From positions 16,432,016 through 16,496,015 of the forward strand of contig WARS01000011.1 of assembly GCA_008933995.1 (NCBI GenBank): 64,000 bases of DNA. The letters run 5' to 3'. The translations under genes were made by a program, and so were the position numbers. Source of the DNA: Datnioides undecimradiatus. Lineage: Eukaryota > Chordata > Actinopteri > Lobotiformes > Datnioididae. Numbering within the stretch: the stretch's first letter is position 1; every line of letters begins with the position of its first letter. The notes below the pieces were generated by a model. That model had not been told where the DNA came from. It did not search any database and was given only the letters and a program-made list of their open reading frames with translations. Positions 24,261 to 35,794 of this stretch are shown here, piece by piece.

Positions 24261-27200
24261 CGAGTGACTACCCTATCATGTTGTGCAAGGTAAAATTGTT
24301 TTAAAACAGGCATGAATCTGCAAGTATGCAAGCCTCACTCTTGCCACAGACTTATTAAGAAACTGATTTTAGCGGATAGAATAGAAAATTTCCAGCCAGA
24401 TGTTTTTACTGCTTGGAAATTTGGAAGCAGTGCCCCACGAAAGCCCAGCTTTTGGTGGGATCAAGCGGTTACATCGAAAGGGTATGTGTTTATTTGCAAG
24501 AGCAGGTAACTGTCAATCAAGTGTCACTTCGCCTGCTTGAAGTTACGTCCATCTCAGCCAGAAGCATCCGTGGTGACTTGTGTGATGACTTTACCAGCTT
24601 GTGTTTGGGGAAACAAGTGGTTCTCATTTAAACAGTGCTCAGCCTCTTGTTGGGCGTCCTTTCGAAGCCATTGGTGAATGGATACCCTTGGTGGAGACTA
24701 ACTGTGGGTTCACAAGATAATAGGTGGTTAGGAAATCACTGTTAATGCGCAATTAATGACCTTAGAGACTATTAAGACATTGTTTTACAGATCTGAATTC
24801 AAGCAGATCAACACAATCCAAAACTCCAAACTCTTTATGGCTTGGTCTATTTTAAACTGGGTGCTTTAATTTCTTCCAGATTTAATGTTTGAGTGGTTTT
24901 ATTGTGCTTTTTGTATCTCAGTTGCCACTGAAACATACTTGTAGCAATCCTGAAATGATCTTTACAGCACTGTTTTTTACATCTTGAGTCTATTACGTAA
25001 AGTGCACACTAAAGCACATTTATTAGACACATGTTATTTCAATATAACAAGATAAAATATATATTTTTATGAATCAGGATATCCTTAAACTGTCTCTTGG
25101 ATAACAAATAGGGAAATGACCCTTCTTCTCCAGGCAAAACTCCCTATTGTATCTCTGCAAGGGGTAACCAGCATTATTCTCTCTCATCCTCTATTACATA
25201 TTTTCCTGTTGTGGTCACTGTACTCTTAACAAAACACTGTCTTGATATCTTCGTTATCTGCCTGCGGGTTTTTTCCCCCCATCATTCTTTTTCATTCATG
25301 ATGAAGCAGGGTCACAGAAACATCTTTCAAACATTACAGCACTTTATGACATTTTACAGCCACCTTTTAAGCCAACGGGATGTGACTATGTCATATTCAA
25401 AATACACAGAGCCTGGATGGAAATATCACTTTAAACTCAGGTTGGCAGTCGTATTGAATCCCACAGCACTTCATCACTTCAACAGCTCATTAGATGAGCA
25501 ATCTTTGGTCGCTGTTCAGAAGCCTTCAGGTTGCAGGATGTTATGTAAAGTTTCCACAAGTTCGCAAGAAGTCAGACAAATGTTAGAACCACATCTTAGT
25601 TGTGGTCTTCTGCTTTTATTTGCTAAAGCTCTAAAACTCTACTGCCTGACGCATCTGAGCTTTACATTAACGCAACATACCAGTAGTAAGCTTAGACCAA
25701 AGAAACAAAACAGTGCCCCTTTAATTCAACTGTGGTTTATTATTCAGGACAGTCTTTTGGATTTAGAGAAGTCTAAGACAAATATAAAACAAATAATTAT
25801 TAAGAAATGATTCAATCTAACCATCAGCATGTAACAGAAACCACAAAGATCCCCAATTAATTGATTAAATAGGATATTTTAATGTAATTCATATCCGATG
25901 AGTGAATTAAACAAGTGTCAGTCCAAACAAATTGGTTAACTACAACTTACTTCCTCACATATTCCTTATTTATTTCCTGGTAACCGCTCAAATGTTTTGC
26001 AACTTTACATAAAGCGCTGCCTATCTGTGTGAGGATTCATTGTTTGCCGTCTGAAACAGCTCTGACACCCAGTCGCTGTCAATATACTGTGCGTGAATTT
26101 TCCACATTAGCCTAAATTTTCATAACCACCAAAGAAATGTGTCTGGAGAAGAAATGTGGTTTTAAATAATAAAGGTAAAAGGTCGATGAGAGGTTTATAA
26201 AGATACAGAAGTGCTCAGATTAGAACTACCAACACTGCAGTTTCTATGTGTTGACACAGCAGTGCTGGGACTATACTTAGTTAATTCTTAGTCTTACTCA
26301 ATTAGAGACTATGGTCCGGATGTAACAGCAGCAGCACTTTTCTGTGTTCTGGCAGAAAAGTTTACAGGCCTTCTATTTGTCTGATCTCAGCCTGAGCCTC
26401 TGTCTCTTTATTTTCCCAGCTCCCCTTGCAATTTCCACAGAGTCGTTTGCTATCTAAAGATCTTTGGATTTCACAATCTCTACACTCCTGGAGAAACGAG
26501 TCTTTCCCCACGTGACGTCCCGTAAACTTTTCGCACACAGCCCACGTAGTACCTGTCCAGGCCTGTGGCGGGGAAAAGATTTCATCATTTTAAAACAAAA
26601 CACACCCACATGCACGTATACATCCACGGCCCTATTAGACATCTGTAAAGCACTATGACTAATGTATCACATGCTGCCTTCAGAGCCACCCATTGTGTAA
26701 GTTAAAATGAAAAGCAGTGTGTACAAGGTGGTTCTCAGCACTTGAAATGCACTCTAATGTGACAGCACTGAGACACACAAGGTAATGTGTATTTACTATT
26801 GTATCTCATAGCCAAAAAACACTCATAGGAGTGTGTTAGACTCTGTATTCTAGTGTCACAGTCACATAAAAGCGGTGATCTGTGGTTTAAGACCATTAGC
26901 ACAAATAAAATATGTTGCTGGCTCATGAATTTTGGTGGATAAGTCCCATAAAGAGTTTCCTTGACAGTGAACCAGGCTGTACATCAGTTTGACTTCTTGG
27001 CTCTTTGGGTTTTTTCATTTTGCCAAAGAATTGTTCATGCTGATTAATGCTGAGCAGACCATCCAAAGAGCAAACTGATGACTCAGTATATTAATGCCTG
27101 TTTTCACTGTGCAGCTGAGAGAGCAGAAACTACTTTTTTTAAATATATATACATCCTGTCCTCTGTGAACACTACCGATGTCACCCAGCGGTGATGACCG

Positions 27201-28009
27201 TGCTGAGGCTGCTGCGGCCTGATTAACTTGTTGAGAGATCCACTTAAAAAACAGCAAAGCATTTCTTGGGGGGGACTTTCCGGAAAAATGTGGAAGCACT
27301 TTAGGTCCAACCCACTGGAATGTCCTCTCTCCAAGCCAGGGAAAGAGTTCGAGACCAGCCTGGCTTTGGATCAGTATATCAGATGTTTATGGCATCGGTA
27401 CAAGGTGTGTGTGAGAGGAGAAGTCACACTCCTTCCTCACATCTCAGGTCGATTTGAACCTGAGATGGTTCATTTTTAATCCAAAACACCCTCCAGGACC
27501 ATCAGATCAAGCCATCATTGTAACAGTGGAGCCATGTGACCTCATGACCACCCTGTAACCTCAGGGTGCTGGCACCTTTGATCCACACAGAACAGATGAA
27601 TATTGAGTGGTGAGTGTTTTAATGAGTAAAAGGCCAAATTTTCTTTCACAGCTCTGTGCCAAGGTGAAAACTTTCCAATTTCCAGTCTCCTTTATTGTCC
27701 GTGCATGTTTTCACTTGTACCGTCCGGTGGACAACACATGACACACGTTATAGGTGGCACGACTTCAACTCTGATCTGGAATTACTTCTGGGTCGAGAAA
27801 AAAAAAGCCCTTCAGCCACCTAATGTGCATTTTTCTGGTGCGTCTGGGCAGTGAGATGCATCTGGAACCAGTCAGTCTGAAGTCTGGGTCACCCCTCCCC
27901 CTTATCAATGTGTGAGTGGAGGGCAGTAAGAGAGGAAGGTGAATGAGGGCAGACAGACATAGAGGGATGTAAGATAACATGACATCGTGCACAATCCTAT
28001 TTCACTAAG

Positions 28010-28240
28010 ACGTTTGTGCCAGTGGTAGTAAAACAATACCTACTAAATACCTCTGCATGTTGGCATTGTCATTGTGATTACCAGTACGTTAGCATGCTGA
28101 CATTAGCAAAGATTACGGATGTGCCACGTACTGCCTTGCATACCTGCCAGCATTGCTATAGACTTGTGTTGTACACTGCTTTCATTGTTTCTTTCCATTT
28201 CCATTTATTTAATTGAAACTGGGTTAGTCGACTCATGTGT
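28010..28240 (+). repeat. GCTAGC/GTTAGCATG-type repeat, copy 1 of a local direct duplication
   Basis: It contains 'GTTAGCATGCTGACATTAGC', 'GACTTGTGTT' and 'TTTCCATTTATTTAA...GGGTT', which recur in the same order about 400 bp downstream. Confidence 0.5.
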
Positions 28241-28399
28241 TGTAAAGTGATGCAAAAACTGTTTATGGGAATAACAAGACGTCATGCACATTACTGAGCA
28301 CGTTTATTGGCTTTTCTTTCATAGTAGCAAACATTTTGTAGTAGGTTTGGTGATACAATTACTTTTCATCAAACACCACCATTAGGACTTCCAGAGCTG

Positions 28400-28630
28400 A
28401 GCAGCTTTGTCCTTAGTCCCAATTAGCAAATGCTAGCATGCTAACATGCTAAATGTAAGTTTTATCCTTGTGACTGCCAGTTTGTTAGCATGGTGGCATT
28501 AGCATTTAGCACAAAAGCACAGCTGTGCCAAAGAAATAAGTGAGCTGGTAGCATGGCAGTGGACTTGTGTTTCCATTCTCTCTTTCCATTTATTTAACTG
28601 GAGCTGGGTTTGTTCATCAGCGGGTCGCAA
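28400..28630 (+). repeat. GCTAGC/GTTAGCATG-type repeat, copy 2 of a local direct duplication
   Basis: It repeats the landmarks of the 28.0-28.2 kb copy in the same order and orientation: 'GTTAGCATGGTGGCATTAGC', 'GGACTTGTGTT', then 'TTTCCATTTATTTAACTGGAGCTGGGTT'. A related copy lies at about 990-1110. Confidence 0.5.
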
Positions 28631-30791
28631 AAATAATTTCCATATGTCTCAAAGACACATCTCAGCTCTTCAGTGGCTACGCTGTCATCCCTTTCGTATA
28701 CTGATTGTTGTCATCCATGAATTAAACTATTAGCTGACATGTCAAACACTGACTTCAGCTGAGGCAACATGAGTGATACTGGCTACATCTGTGAACCATG
28801 TACTGTTTATTCTCAAAGGACTTTGATTCGGGATGAAGAATGAATGTTCAAGTTAACAACAAACATGACTCATCATTTGCTGAGAGACTTAGTTCCCCGC
28901 ACACATGTGGGAGTTTATAACGGTTTATAAATAAATGTTCACGTTTTCTGGAGGGGTTTCATATTTCCTGCACAAAGTGACAGGTTAGCATTTTATAGCT
29001 AGTATTTTATTTTCTTATTTCAAACAGATTAAGAGCATAAACACTAGCTTTAAGCTGGCGATTCCAAGCTGCGACCCAATGAATATTTGAGAGGTCACCA
29101 TCATTAAGCGAAATTTTTACTCTTCAGTTGCATTAAATCATGTTTTATTCTTACTTTTTATCTAATTTTATTTTGTTATTTATTTATTTTGCTCTCGGGC
29201 CTTCAAGGTCAAGATCAAATGATTCACTTTGAATCAATCAGTCTACATCAATCCAACCTAAAGTTGGAGTTTAATGCTCACAGGAGTATCCAGACAATCC
29301 CCTGAATTTCTGCACAATAGTGAATGGGAAAAACTCTTTTCATGACCTCACTGTAAAGGTCAGAATACGACTTTTCTATGATTATAGATTGCTCCTATTG
29401 CTAAGTCAGTGAAAGGACAATAATTACCCCCACAGGCTCGCAGTGCCAGGATTCCTCTCCTAAACTAACTCAGTGGAGCCAAAGATCTGGTTTGAATGTT
29501 GGCTTTTGGCCCTGCTGTGACGTTGGCCTCAGCAGCAAGCAAGCAGCAGGAGGAGGAGGGATTACCAAACCCACCATGTGTGTTGATTCGACCATCTGTT
29601 GCCTTTGTTTCTCTCAGATGCTCGGGGAGGAGGACGCTGTAATCCGTGGAGGTCAAGTCCATGTCACTCAAGTCAGTTCAAGTGACAACAATCCTGCCTG
29701 GTCAACCATGAAAGTGATAGCAGCAACAAGCTCCTCAGTCGAGTATCCCTTCAACTGCTCATACTTTAAGGAAATTTACTTGCAAATATCTGGGAAATTT
29801 AAAACTTGGGAGCTCGACATGTTTGAATAAGTCATGTGTGATTCATGTCTGCAGTCAAACTGTTGATGCAGACAGCTGCACTGCTACTGGAACCTAAACA
29901 CATTTGCTGCTGTGCTCGGGAGCTCAGACTGATTTTTCATTAAGGGAAACAAATGAGGACTCTGGGTACGTTGTGTCCTCTAGGGTATCCTGTCGAGGGG
30001 CTGGAGGTGCCGTTTTTCTTCCCCAGACTATGCAGACATGAAACTGCTCTTTTCCTTCACTCAGCATCTTGTTTTTTTTTTCTTTTATAGACATCTGCTG
30101 GCACTTTGGGCTGTAACGCTTTTACCATGTGCCCCTGCAGCAGCACTGCAGACCTGCAAGAGATCCCTGCTTTTCCCCTTTGGACCAGCCAAGTGAGCTG
30201 CTTTGGAAGCTTAAGGCATGAAAAGAAGTTGAGAATGTGCAAAGCGATGTAAATGTGACTTGCAAATACGACACTCAAACATGACCAGACCAGCAGCAAC
30301 AGGTACATTACGGTGTGATAAATACTGCTCTGCCTCCAGGCATTTTGATGGTGCATCTTCCATTTTCACACCACGCTGGAGCCGTGTCAATGGCTGTTCC
30401 CTCCCCTTGGAAAAGAGGGAGTTAGCTCATCCAGGCTTCAGCTGTGTCTGATGGAAAAAGCCTAAAAGAAGGCAAAGTTGACCGGTTTTCATCTCACCCA
30501 CTTCCTCGCTTGCACAAACTGGGCCGCTGCAGAGAAGTGCACTGTTAGCATTACTTTGGCAATACCTCTAGGTTTTGGAACTTTTTCCGAGGTGTCGTTT
30601 TACTGCCATTGAGGCCTTTTTGCTTCACTAATACTCTGTGGTGTACATCACAGGAGTGTGTGGCAGACAAAATTAATTAGTCTGAAAATACCCTCTAAAA
30701 TTCTTTCAACACTCTAATTATTGTGGCAATTTATGCTTCAAATTTAGATTTTCATGCCTCTGTCAGTCTTGGGTTTCTATGTGAACTTGAA

Positions 30792-30833
30792 ATGATGTCA
30801 CCGTCCTGGCACATATCATGACGGTGACATCAT
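30792..30833. repeat. Perfect 14-bp inverted repeat (hairpin) with 14-nt spacer
   Basis: The left arm ATGATGTCACCGTC (30792-30805) and right arm GACGGTGACATCAT (30820-30833) are exact reverse complements around a 14-nt spacer. Each arm holds TGATGTCA/TGACATCA, one base from the CRE palindrome TGACGTCA. Confidence 0.9.
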
Positions 30834-31504
30834 CCTGCCGCTCCAGTTGCATACCAAAACCTGAGAGAGCCTGAAACATTACCATGAGACCCAGGCAATG
30901 GGTTCAAATAGAAACATCTGGATTTCCTGAAGAAGAAGAGATTGCAAGTCATCAAGTGCATCTGTAATGTGATACTTGATTCTGGACAGATAGTGGAGCA
31001 ATTATCGTCCTATAGAATCACACTATAGGATTATAAGGAAGTAATCATACAACAAATAGTTTTGTTGAGACACCTGTTACCAGCGTTAAAACAGAAGAGG
31101 GAGCTCAGAACTCAAAACGTCTATGGCAACAATTCACTTTAACAACAGAGCTGTTGATTTGAGGCATCCAAATGAAATGTTTGCTTCCGAAACATCTGGA
31201 AGCCATTAAAGGGAAACGCCTGAGCTTCACTTTAACATACTGCACCAGGCTATAGCTTGGCATTCGTCAGCTGTCTCCAAGAATTAACCCAGCAGGAGAG
31301 CCTCACTCAGTTTCAGTGAAACGTTCTTAGGCTAAACGTTTACGTCAGAATGAGTGTAAACTTTAAAGATTCAAGATGGAGGTTGCCAATGGTTTCCTCC
31401 AGATCCATGCAGATAAATAACAGTCTCATAAGTTTAAATAAGAAACACAAAGTGCAGATATGCAAGCTGCTCCGTCGGGGTTAGACACAGACACGGCTGT
31501 GAAT

Positions 31505-31845
31505 GCTAATGCAGGCATGCTAATATGCACAAAGTGTTTTGCCTGTTAGCATTATAACTTTGCCAACTAGCACTAAATGCCAAGGTACAACTGAGGGAAT
31601 GTTATTAGCTTTGCAAAAATCAAGAATTAAGGGGGGGAGGGTTAACATCTGTACCAACTTTCACAGCAAACCATCCAATAACCGTAGCGACATTTCACAC
31701 CAAACCAAAGCTGTCAACCTCTATGGTGGCCCTGGAGGATCAGAAAACCTCAACAGGCTTCATCTTGTGGGGGGCACGAACATCTGTTCAAAACGTCACC
31801 ACAAAACCATCCAATGAGTGTTGAGATATTTCAATCTAGTGTGTT
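31505..31845 (+). repeat. Dispersed percomorph-type repeat with 'ACCATCCAAT' blocks
   Basis: It starts with GCTAATGC/GCATGCTAAT motifs and has two blocks of 'ACCATCCAAT', ending 'GAGTGTTGAGATATTTCAAT'. This matches a repeat I recall as very common in percomorph introns and intergenic DNA ('CATCCAATAGTTGTTGAGATATTTCA'). Confidence 0.55.
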
Positions 31846-32398
31846 ACCATGGCTAAAAAAATGTGTTTTCTGGTGAAAACATACAGATAATAGACGTAAC
31901 AGACTGCCACCTCCGACCCAGACCTTGAAATTGAAAAATACCATTCACAGTTCTGGTGCTTTCTTTCTTTGTGTCTCGTTTGTTTTGCCGCGTCACTGCG
32001 ACAGTTTGTTTACATGTGCAGAGAAATTTGGAGAACAGCTCCTGGCTCTCCTTGTTTTAGTTAAATTCAGGACAAACTGTTTGTATGTGTCATCACATCC
32101 TGCTCAGAAATACCCTGAAAAAAAAAAAAACCCAGAATAGAGCAGGGCAACAACATCACTGAAAACAAAGGATCATGGGATAAAGTTGATGTGTCAGTGT
32201 CTCAGTTTTTCACTAGTGTTTACTGGGTAAACCATGATGCATATGGGTCATTGTAAATAATCTATGATCCTATTTTTCAACTATAAAACGGAATATTTCA
32301 ACAGTCTTGATTTAATGTGTGTATGGAAAGAAACCTCTGTTTAAAACGGTACTTCAAACGATTACTGATTGATATTCCAGTTATACAAATCCACAAAA

Positions 32399-32416
32399 AA
32401 GAGAGAGAGAGAGAGA
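32399..32416 (+). repeat. (GA)n microsatellite
   Basis: A short GA run after an A-rich stretch. Confidence 0.85.
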
Positions 32417-33133
32417 CAGCAAGCGATCACCATCATTACTTTTATTAAGACGTTTAGGTCCCCTTCCCTTAAATCAAGTGACAAATGACTTACTGAAAAT
32501 CACCATCTGTTATTTCAGAGACTGAAACTAAAGCGTAGAGCGCCCGCAACTCACCAGGTCACACATCCGTGTTAAGTAACAGTCACTTGTGTGAAATGTC
32601 TGGCATTTAACTTATCGTGCAGCTTTGGAACATGAGAGGAAAAGTGTCATTATGAAACCTGATTGGGGCTGCGAGCGTTTCTTTGAATGTTGTTTTCACC
32701 CTTTTGCACCTTTCATGCCTTTCTCTTGGCCAAAACCTGCCTTTGCCTTTAGCGTCCATTATAGTTTCTTTGTGGAATGTTTCTTTACTTTTTTCCAAAT
32801 GTTCTCATCACATTTTCCTCGGAGTGGAAAATTCAAATTCAATTAGAAAACCAGAGAGCGCAGTTCACTACAACAAAACAGAGTTTAAAACAAAAAAACA
32901 AAAAAACATTAAGGAAGCCCTGTAGAAAATGTCTTTGGTCTTTGGAGAAACTGCAACGAGTGCAAATGCCGACAAATGTTTTTTTAAAAAAAGAAAAAGC
33001 AGAAGTATGAAAAGCAAAAGTTTGTTCAAAAATAAACAAACATAAACGACACCACATGTAGGCAGCAAAGAGTTAAAGGCTACAGATGTGGATTGAACAG
33101 TACCAGTGACTGATACAACGCTCATATCTGAGT

Positions 33134-33169
33134 CACGCACGCACACACACGCACGCACGCACACACACA
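33134..33169 (+). repeat. (CA/CG)n dinucleotide repeat
   Basis: Alternating CGCA and CACA units. Confidence 0.9.
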
Positions 33170-33589
33170 GGGGCCATTTGTTTACTGGGAAACCTGCAGC
33201 CTGAGACAACACTTCTTTGTTATGGGAGAACCATAATAAGGCTCTAACTTCAAATTCTGAAACTCACAAACACCAGGCATCATTTTTCATTTCACTTCTC
33301 ATCCACACCCGAACACGCTACCGAGAAATCGCTTAAGAAGAACCAGGTCAAGCTCACAAAAACATTCCTTGCACGCCTTGAGGTAATGTAATCGCGACGC
33401 AGACTCCGCATAAACCTCCAGGGCTAACGCGACGCTGAGGATCGTCTCGTCAAACCACAAGTTGCCATGATAAACAGGACGAGCAATGTTACTGGAACAA
33501 GTCTTATTTGGTGATAAACACAGTTAAGAGTGGGAAGAGAGGAAAAACTGAGTGACACTTCATGCCTTATTAGCATTAGCACTATGGGC

Positions 33590-33975
33590 TATTATCATTA
33601 ATATGAGCTTTCACCTTCTGGCTGAGGAAGATGAGAAGATTGATGCCACTTGCATGTAGCAGCGGCTAATTAGCTTAGCTTAGCATACCAGCACCTCTAA
33701 AGCTCACTGATTAACTTGTTATGTTTCACTTCATTAATCAAAACAGCGAGTATAAGAATGGTTACAGCTGGATTATTTCAAGAGTGGGTGCGGTGGAATG
33801 ACCCACGGAGCTAGCGGTTTCCACCCGTTTCCAGTCTCTGCGCTAAGCTAAGCTAACCATCTTGCCGGCTGTAGCTCCATATTTTACAGAGAGACAGACA
33901 TGAGACTGGTCTCGATCTCCTCGTCTAATTCATGAAAAGACGGCCGGCGTTTCCAAAAATGTCAACTAATTTTCG
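33590..33975. mobile_element. Foldback element, second copy
   Basis: Left-arm landmarks (GATGAGAAGATTGATGCCAC, TAGCTTAGCTTAGCATA, 'CCAGCACCTCTAAAGCTCAC') are mirrored by right-arm landmarks (CGCTAAGCTAAGCTAAC, 'GGCTGTAGCTCCATATTTTA', 'CATGAGACTGGTCTCGATC') in inverse orientation. The right end 'CCAAAAATGTCAACTAAT' matches the end of the copy at 11.4 kb. It belongs to the same family as the 11.0-11.46 kb element. Confidence 0.55.
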
Positions 33976-35138
33976 TTTAGATGATGTTTTAAAATATTTG
34001 ATATGAAAATCAGATTGTACTGTTTTTGGACGAACTACATCAAGACAAACCTTTGATTTTGCTTCGACTAAACTATTATATCCAAATATGTAAACGTCAA
34101 GTTGATGTTGAGCCATTTATTCCACCTCAGCTCTCCGTCTAGTAAAACCCGCTGCTACATACAAAGATATCATTTTTTGTTCTTTTCCACCGTGGATAAA
34201 GGAATGGATCAGCACAGTAGTTGACTCATTTCACTCGCTCACCCACACGTAAACACACCCCCACGCACACTGTGACCCAATCGTGTATAAAAACATGTGC
34301 AAACTCGTTTCTAAATACAATTCATTCCAGAAAAATGTCCCCGACAAAACACAGGCCACGCTTCTGACAAACTGTCCGTTTAAAACTACTCTCATCCCAT
34401 CGGAACGCCCCAGATCCTTAAAGGCACTTGCTGCAGGAGAAACGTCCGAACGTTACATTGCTAAACTGAATTATACTGTATCAGTGAGTCTTCCGCATGG
34501 TGCAAAGTTCAGACGGACATCTGTGAGTTGTTACAAAGACGCACAACAGAAACTGACATGAACTTCAAAGCAGTGAACACCTGAGCGAGATGAGCACTCG
34601 GCGTGATGGTGGCGCAATCTCACTTTAGTTTGCGCGGCCTGTAGAAAACTTGGTGACTTCAATTCGTTTCTGAAACTCTGTGTTAAAATATAAAACCCGA
34701 ATATTTTGTTTTTTGCTGAAAATTCACTTAATGTAAGTCGCTTGAATCAGTCCCAGGCGAGGCCGAAGTGCATGACGCTGGAGAGAAGGGGACGATTTTC
34801 AGAACAGAACCCGTTTCATGGCGTGTGTTACACTATACATCGATCAACTATAGATCCGCTATGAATTTGAAACCTATATTCTTATTTTAATGTTACAAAC
34901 ACTTTAAATTATGTAAAATAAACAATATGCTGTGATATTGCCTATGTGTGTATTTCAGAAATAACAGCTACAGTAGGTCTTTAAAAAAAACAAAAAACAA
35001 AAAAACGTGACTTTGAATCCATCAAAGCGAAAGACTGACCGGCTTTGTTCGTCTTTCTACTGACTACATGCTGCTTCACTTGTCTGCGAGTCTTTTCAAA
35101 CGCAAAAAACGCCTTGATAAAACAGTCAAGACTTGGAT

Positions 35139-35165
35139 CTTCCTTCCTTCCTTCCTTCCTTCCTT
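35139..35165 (+). repeat. (CTTC)n tetranucleotide repeat
   Basis: About six CTTC units lying 37 nt beyond the SNX33 stop codon; in the SNX33 transcript it reads as GGAA repeats in the proximal 3' UTR. Confidence 0.92.
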
Positions 35166-35201
35166 TTTTGGCATCTTGACCCGGGCAGCGGTTCGGTTTC
35201 C

Positions 35202-35455
35202 TTACAGACAGTCGTACATGCGCAGGGTGCGCTCCAGTTGCTGGACAACACGCTGGTAAAAGGCTATCTGCTCCCTGAGGTAGGCCTGCATCATGTCTTT
35301 GAAGTCCACCTCTCGCTGACGATGAAAGTGGCTCATCTCTGCCTGGAGGGCGAACCCGACCGTCCGGCAGCGTTTCCTAATGCCGTCGGCCTCGTCTTGG
35401 TCCATCTTACCTTCGTCGCTCATCCGCTGGCTCTCCTTCACCTTGGCAAAGGCAC
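35202..35455 (-). CDS. snx33: SNX33 last coding exon (end of BAR domain)
   Basis: The acceptor (- strand ...TATCTTAACCCAG) ends at 35456; the exon begins with GT completing Gly478. It encodes 'AFAKVKESQRMSDEGKM...' to 'LERTLRMYDCL' and the stop at 35202. The mammalian protein ends almost identically ('LEKTLRMYDNL', from memory), and the charged helical pattern is that of the final BAR helix. Confidence 0.95.
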
Positions 35456-35743
35456 CTGGGTTAAGATAAAAAGTTAAAGAGTCAGTTCCATAAAAAAGCA
35501 AAAACTTTACTATTTTTTTTTAGCACAGGATTTTATACTTTTCTTGGATTTAAGTGGGTATTTTAGCTTAAAAGCTCTTTGCTTTGACTTCTAATGCTGC
35601 CTGCTGTCTCAGAGGACAGACTCTTCGTTGCCCGTGGGAAGAATGAACTTGTACGAGTCTGTTCATTCTGATTAAAAACCTGTTTTCACTATTTACTTTA
35701 TTCCTTTCATGTAGACAGAAAGAGAGAGAGAGAGAGAGAGTGT

Positions 35744-35794
<51 letters not shown>

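Larger units (their letters stand above)
13036..32400. other. Gene-poor intergenic region between convergent CSPG4 and SNX33
   Basis: About 19 kb with no recognisable exon on either strand. Open frames are short, overlap in several frames and have no family features; the longest is 199 codons at 25211-25810. The region holds a CTCF-core match at 13671 and dispersed GCTAGC-type repeats near 17.5, 24.0, 28.0, 28.4 and 31.5 kb. It also has a perfect 14-bp inverted repeat at 30792-30833. Conserved enhancers may be present but cannot be recognised without alignment. Confidence 0.6.
32441..35201 (-). other. snx33: Possible SNX33 3' UTR and downstream flank
   Basis: Noncoding sequence downstream of the SNX33 stop codon (- strand). 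Reverse-strand poly(A) candidates are ATTAAA at 34891-34886, AATAAA at 34121-34116 and AATAAA at 32446-32441. The last is followed on the - strand by a pyrimidine- and T/G-rich stretch. The stretch also holds a CTTC microsatellite just after the stop codon, a foldback repeat at about 33.6-33.97 kb and a CA/GC repeat at 33134-33169. Which signal is used is unknown. Confidence 0.35.

Noticed and set aside
25211..25810. Longest unassigned open frame, 199 codons on the + strand
   Set aside because: No domain, signal peptide or family likeness; AT-biased composition with Leu, Ser, His and Lys typical of random reading; no neighbouring splice pattern. Likely chance.
27345..27364. Twenty-base exact match to part of the primate Alu consensus (GAGTTCGAGACCAGCCTGGC)
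   Set aside because: The flanks do not resemble Alu or 7SL, and Alu is absent from fishes. Probably chance or a tRNA-like B-box motif; I could not establish a SINE around it.
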